In this document: in pieces, positions 60,222 through 64,000 of the stretch
Numbering within the stretch: the first letter of the stretch is position 1
How the letters are laid out: the number at the start of each line of letters is the position of its first letter
Source: JACCTU01 sp963700495
Lineage (GTDB): Bacteria; Actinomycetota; Thermoleophilia; Gaiellales; Gaiellaceae
Reading direction: 5' to 3'
Assembly (NCBI GenBank): GCA_963700495.1
Contig: CAVOXT010000004.1
Coordinates: forward strand, 186,001 to 250,000
DNA length: 64,000 nucleotides
Made by a program: the position numbers and the translations under genes
The notes under the pieces: generated by a model
What the model saw: the letters and a program-made list of their open reading frames with translations, nothing else
Told to the model about the DNA's origin: nothing
Database searches by the model: none

Positions 60222-61489
60222 GTGGGGGAACCGTTCGGCGGCGGCATTATCCTCGGCGCAGATGCGCGCTCAGCCGCGACCTCGACGAACGCGACGGCGA
60301 GGACTCCGCGACCGGACGAGGAATCCCCCGAGGTCTCGTTCGTGATCCCGTGCCTGAACGAGGAGGACGCCGTCGAGGGCGTCGTGCAGGATGCTCTCGC
60401 CGCGATCGAGGCGCGTCGGGGTCGCGGACGAGGTGATCGTCGTCGACAACGGCTCCGAGGACCGCTCGGCCGAGGTCGCGCGGGCCGCCGGCGCGATCGT
60501 CGTGTCCGAACCGCGCCGCGGCTACGGCAGCGCTTACCTCGCCGGCCTCCCCGCCGCGCGCGGCCGGTTCATCGTCATGACCGACGCCGACCGGACGTAC
60601 GACCTCTCGGCGCTCCCCGCGATGGTCGAGAAGCTGCGGCGACGGAGCGGATCTCGTCCTCGGGTCCCGCTTCAAGGGCGAGATCCTCCCGGGAGCGATG
60701 CCCTGGACGAACCGCTACATCGGCAACCCCATCCTGACCCGCATGCTCAACGTGATCTTCCGCGCACACGTCTCGGACGCCCACTGCGGACTGCGCGCGC
60801 TCCGGCGGGACGCCTACCCGCGCCTCGGGCTCTCGGCAACGGGAATGGAGTTCGCCTCCGAGATGGTGATCAAGGCGGCGAAGCAGGGGCTGCGCATCGA
60901 GGAGGTTCCGATCACGTACCGCCCGCGCGTCGGCGAGTCGAAGCTGAGCAGGGTTCCCGATGCGTGGCGGCACGTCCGCTTCATGCTCGTGCACAGCGCG
61001 ACGTTTCTCTTCGTGGTGCCGGGCCTACTCGCGATGATCGCCGGCTTCGCGCTGCTCGTGCCGCTCGCGATCGACCACACGCTCGGCGACCCGAGCTGGA
61101 CGGTGCCGGCGGCGATCGCCGCAAGCTTCCTCGTCGTCGTCGGCTCGCAGGTGATCCAGCTGGGCCTGTACGCGCGCACGTACGCATCGATCTACCTGGG
61201 CGACCCCGAGCCTGTGCTCGAGCGCGCCTGGCGCAGCCTCCGGCTCGAGCACGGGCTCGCCGTCTCGGCGGTCGTGCTCGTCGTCGGGATCGTCCTGACG
61301 CTCGTCGCAGACCTCAACGGCGTGCCCGATCCTGCTCTGGGACTGCTCGGGCTGACGCTGGCGGCGCTGGGCGTCCAGGGGGTGTTCTCGTCGTTCTTCC
61401 TCAGCATCCTGGGCCTCAGCGAGCACGCCGTCCTGCGGCGACGCGGGCGCGAGGCGCCGTACGAGTCGAAGCCGACGACCCGCGCCTAG
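60222..61489 (+). CDS. GT2 polyprenyl-phosphate-type glycosyltransferase with membrane helices (two frameshifts)
   Basis: A 421-residue protein after removing one extra base near 60412 and one near 60643. SFVIPCLNEEDAVEGVV, DEVIVVDNGSEDRSAEVA, VSEPRRGYGSAYLAGL and VMTDADRTYDLS form the first half of the GT-A fold; after the second break LVLGSRFKGEILPGAMPW, DAHCGLRALRR and IEEVPITYRPR continue. Four C-terminal helices (from about residue 250) end the protein. This is the family of polyprenyl-phosphate glycosyltransferases with a membrane tail found beside GT39 enzymes. It is divergent from the broken GT39-like gene and overlaps the next start by one base. Confidence 0.78.
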
Positions 61490-62997
61490 TGGACCGCGGC
61501 AAGCGACGCTGGACGGTCGTCGCATTCGTCGCGTTCGCATTCGCGGCCGCGTACCCGATGCAGGTCAACGGCTGGAATCAGAACGCGCACTACGCGCTCG
61601 TACGCGCGCTCGCGCAGGGGACGCCGACGATCGACGAGACGCGGCACGAGATCGGCGACCTCGGTACGGGCGACATCACGCTCGTGGACGGCCACTACTA
61701 CTCGAACAAGGCACCCGGGCTCGCCACGGCGACGCTGCCCGCGTTCTTCGTCGTCGAAGCGATCGGCATGCGGACGACGGGCGACCCGACCCGCGTGATC
61801 TGGGCACTGCACGTCTGGTCGATCGCGCTGGCGGCCGTGCTGCTGCTCGTGCTCGTCCGTTCCGTCGCCGATCGGTACGCGCCCGGCTACGGAACGACGA
61901 CTGCGCTCACGCTCGGTCTCGGGACGCTCATCCTGCCGTTCTCGACGCTGTTCTTCGCGCACGTGCTCGGAGCGGCACTCGGCTTCGCCGCCTTCGCCGC
62001 GCTCTCGCACGAGCGTCGCTCGCCGCCTCGAACGTGGGTCGTCGCGCTGGCCGGCCTGCTCGCGGGATACGCGCTGACCGTCGAGTACACGGTCGCGATC
62101 GTGGCCCTCGTCCTCTGGCTACTCGTGCTCGCACGCCCGCCGCGCCTACGGAGAGCGCTCGCATACACCGGCGGGGTGGCCCTCGGCGCCTTTCCGCTCG
62201 CGCTCTACAACCTCTGGGCCTTCGGGTCGGTCACGCATTTCTCCTACGAGGAGAACCAGGTCGAGCCCGTCGGGGGCTTCCTCGGCCTCGGGATGCCGAG
62301 CGCGGGTGCTGCACGCGATCTCCTCTTCTCTGCCTGGGGACTCCTGACGAACATGCCCGTGCTGGCGCTCGGGCTGGCCGGCGGAGTGCTGCTCTACCGG
62401 TCCGGACGGCGGCTCGAAGCCTTGGTGCTCCTGACTGTGCCGGCGCTGGCCTTCCTGCACGACTCGGCCCTCCAGTTCTCGCCGTTCGGAGGGCTCGGGC
62501 TCCCGCGCTACCTGATCTACGCATTTCCGTTCGTCCTCGCACCGCTCGGTCTCGTCTACAGACGGCTGCCGCTCACGACGCTCGCGCTCGCCGGCGTGTC
62601 GGTTGTGCAGATGACGCTGATGACGGCGACGAACCCGCTCGCCGCCTACGACCTCGACTGGGTCGGACGCGCTTCGAGGAGGGAATTCTCGCAGACAGGA
62701 GCGGCGTTCGTCGGCGTGACGGGCTGGTACACGATCGTGCCCTTCTTCGCCGCAGTGGCTCTGGCGGGCGCTGCCGCCGTGGCCGTCCTGCCCCGGGTCC
62801 CGCTCGAGCGACGAGACGCACTGGGTGCCGGCGCAGCCCTCGCCGCCTGGTCGGTGGTCGCGGCGCTCGCTCGGACGCCCGACGGCGGCCGTCACGAGCT
62901 CGGCTACGTCTTCGCCGTCGCTCTCGCCGTGGCGATCCCGATTCTCGCCCTCGCGGTCGGGTCGTCGCGGATGCGCCTCAGGCCCCAGCCGGGTTGA
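61489..62997 (+). CDS. Large polytopic membrane protein, AHYALVRALA family (intact copy)
   Basis: A 502-residue membrane protein, intact, GTG start at 61489 sharing a base with the previous TAG. WNQNAHYALVRALAQGTPT and IDETRHEIGDLGTGD lie in the first external loop; APGLATATLPAFFVVEAIG, LPFSTLFFAHVLGAALGFAA and LPRYLIYAFPFVLAPLG follow. It is homologous over its length to the protein at 57210-58725. Ten to twelve helices and the acidic first loop are GT-C-like. Translation is coupled to a polyprenyl-phosphate GT2 upstream, consistent with use of its product outside the membrane. The 3' end overlaps the next gene by 20 bases. Confidence 0.68.
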   Translation: MDRGKRRWTVVAFVAFAFAAAYPMQVNGWNQNAHYALVRALAQGTPTIDETRHEIGDLGTGDITLVDGHYYSNKAPGLATATLPAFFVVEAIGMRTTGDPTRVIWALHVWSIALAAVLLLVLVRSVADRYAPGYGTTTALTLGLGTLILPFSTLFFAHVLGAALGFAAFAALSHERRSPPRTWVVALAGLLAGYALTVEYTVAIVALVLWLLVLARPPRLRRALAYTGGVALGAFPLALYNLWAFGSVTHFSYEENQVEPVGGFLGLGMPSAGAARDLLFSAWGLLTNMPVLALGLAGGVLLYRSGRRLEALVLLTVPALAFLHDSALQFSPFGGLGLPRYLIYAFPFVLAPLGLVYRRLPLTTLALAGVSVVQMTLMTATNPLAAYDLDWVGRASRREFSQTGAAFVGVTGWYTIVPFFAAVALAGAAAVAVLPRVPLERRDALGAGAALAAWSVVAALARTPDGGRHELGYVFAVALAVAIPILALAVGSSRMRLRPQPG

Positions 62998-63703
62998 GCG
63001 GCCGCCGCGCGACGGCCCATACCGACAGGCCGACGGGCAGCGGCAGCCGGTCGAGCGGGCGGAGCAGCGGTACGAGCGCGTCGAACAGGCGGTACTGGCC
63101 TCGGGGCCAGTGCTCCGGGCTCCGCAACCTGAATGTCACCAGCCAGCCGAGTGCCCCGACCGGGTTGACGTAGCGAGCGCCCACGATCTCGAACCCGACT
63201 GAGCGAAGCAGCTGCGCCAGAGGGTCACGGCGGTAGCGCCGCTCGTGACCGATTCGCCGATCGACGTTGCCGTACAGCCGCGGATGTGCGGGCACGAGCA
63301 GCAGGAGGTGTCCCCCAGGCGCGAGGAGGTCGTACGCCGCCCGCAGCGTCGAGGAGTCGTCCGGGATGTGCTCGAGGACGTTGAAGCAGATCACGGCGTC
63401 GAACGGCGCCGGCGAAGCGTCGCGGAGCTCTTCGGCGGTCGCGTGCGCAACGTCCACGTTCGTCCGCCGGCCGACGTTTTCCCGCAGTAGGTCGGCGTAC
63501 GGCGCATGCGGCTCGAGCGCGACGACCTCACGGCCGTCCTCGGCGGCGAGCTCGGTGAAGGTCCCGATCCCGGCGCCGAGGTCGAGGACTCGTGCGCCGA
63601 GATACGGCCGCGCGCGGCCGTAGAGCCAGGCGTTGTAGTTCCGTGCCTCTTGCGTGACCTCGAGCGGCTCGTCGAGGTTCGGCGCGAACCCTTCGTCGCT
63701 CAC
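62978..63703 (-). CDS. Class I SAM-dependent methyltransferase
   Basis: A 241-residue methyltransferase, GTG start at 63703. RVLDLGAGIGTFTELAA is motif I, VVALEPHAPYADLLREN the acidic partner, FDAVICFNVLEHIPDD motif II and LLAPGGHLLLLVPAHP motif III. LYGNVDRRIGHERRYRRDPL and WLVTFRLRSPEHW are typical of methyltransferases that sit beside polyprenyl-phosphate GT2 genes. The substrate is unknown. It overlaps the stop of the membrane protein at the right edge by four bases. Confidence 0.83.
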   Translation of the reverse strand: MSDEGFAPNLDEPLEVTQEARNYNAWLYGRARPYLGARVLDLGAGIGTFTELAAEDGREVVALEPHAPYADLLRENVGRRTNVDVAHATAEELRDASPAPFDAVICFNVLEHIPDDSSTLRAAYDLLAPGGHLLLLVPAHPRLYGNVDRRIGHERRYRRDPLAQLLRSVGFEIVGARYVNPVGALGWLVTFRLRSPEHWPRGQYRLFDALVPLLRPLDRLPLPVGLSVWAVARRPLNPAGA

Positions 63704-64000
63704 GGCACCGCCGTTCGGACTGCACGCACCGCCAGCCAACCCGTCAACCCGAGCCCGATGCCGAAGAGCAACGCCGAGCAGACCGGCCAGAGGACGTCGT
63801 ACCACGGCAGCGCGTACGGATAGACGAACGCGTTCGCCAGCGCGGCGGTGGCCATCGCGACGCCGACCGCGAGCTGCTCCCTGCGCGTTCGCACGACGAG
63901 GGCCGCCGCCACTCCCCACGCCCCGAAGAGGACGAGAATGAACTGCGGGCTGAAGATCCGGTTCGTGAGCAGGAACAGCACCGGAGCGCATGCTGCCAGC
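63700..64000 (-). CDS. GT87-like membrane glycosyltransferase, C-terminal part (runs off edge)
   Basis: About the last 100 residues of a polytopic protein continuing past the right edge, open to base 64000. LTNRIFSPQFILVLFGAWG resembles the NRxxSPQFLLWL helix near the end of GT87/DUF2029 mannosyltransferases, then TRREQLAVGVAMATAALANA and YALPWYDVLWPVCSALLFG helices follow. It probably belongs to the same external sugar-transfer set. The start and catalytic loop are outside the window. Confidence 0.6.
   Translation of the reverse strand, partial: LAACAPVLFLLTNRIFSPQFILVLFGAWGVAAALVVRTRREQLAVGVAMATAALANAFVYPYALPWYDVLWPVCSALLFGIGLGLTGWLAVRAVRTAVP

Noticed and set aside
1..64000. tRNA, rRNA, riboswitch or phage genes
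   Set aside because: No cloverleaf, rRNA core, recognised riboswitch core or integrase/structural phage protein was seen while reading.

Overview
The window is a dense, very GC-rich (roughly 70 percent by eye) bacterial locus for making and exporting complex polysaccharide. High GC, frequent GTG starts, 4-base stop/start overlaps and the mix of families suggest an actinobacterium, and gene flavour hints at Thermoleophilia (Gaiella- or Solirubrobacter-like); that placement is inference. No rRNA, tRNA, CRISPR array, transposase or integrase was seen. No stretch over 300 bases lacks a gene; the longest gaps are about 130-145 bases (17367-17510, 34028-34164, 37272-37418, 50236-50367).

Layout. 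1-1721 (-): edge fragment of a flavin oxidoreductase and a MurJ/MVF-type flippase. 1732-8446 (+): GDP-fucose-type genes, then GT-C membrane transferases. 8411-13001 (-): DUF2304 protein, polyprenyl-phosphate-type GT2, CgeB-type transferase, methyltransferase and a long initiating sugar-phosphate transferase. 13019-15567: methyltransferase, deacetylase-like protein and GT-C protein. 15624-17366 (-): peptide-type ABC substrate-binding protein. 17511-26110 (-): coupled run of five GT4 transferases, a GNAT protein, a deacetylase and a Wzx-like flippase. 26136-31984 (+): Wzy/O-antigen-ligase-like protein, methyltransferase, epimerase, GT4, small anchored protein and GT-C protein. 31953-37697: secreted glycosidase, UDP-xylose synthase, serine protease, secreted protein, histidine kinase and ABM-like protein. 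37743-45906 (-): GT2, LPG-synthase-like membrane protein, Wzz-like protein, epimerase, sulfotransferase, two beta-propeller proteins and an ATP-grasp enzyme. 45933-53626: FkbM methyltransferase, short sugar-phosphate transferase, two twin methyltransferases, GT2, formyltransferase, deacetylase and asparagine synthetase. 53690-57220 (-): WecE-like aminotransferase, PglD-like acyltransferase, WbqC and ArnC-like GT2. 57210-64000: large membrane transferases, GT2, methyltransferase and an edge fragment.

How the genes fit together. Nucleotide-sugar enzymes (GDP-fucose, UDP-xylose, UDP-hexose epimers, a 4-amino-4,6-dideoxysugar branch) would supply about a dozen cytoplasmic transferases. Two initiating transferases, two flippases, one polymerase/ligase and one chain-length protein fit lipid-linked assembly of perhaps two glycans. 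An unusually large set of GT-C proteins with polyprenyl-phosphate GT2 enzymes implies substantial glycosylation outside the membrane, with methyl, sulfate, formyl and acyl decoration.

A caveat dominates the reading. About ten otherwise conserved genes are broken by single-base shifts, nearly all +1 insertions, clustered at 1-120, 14.1-15.5 kb and 57.3-60.7 kb. I read these as sequence errors and annotate the repaired genes. The most novel-looking items are a duplicated pair of small anchored protein plus GT-C protein, a family of about 500-residue membrane proteins sharing an AHYALVRALA motif, tandem beta-propellers inside a sulfation operon, and two copies of a palindromic GGTGCCWGGCACC element.
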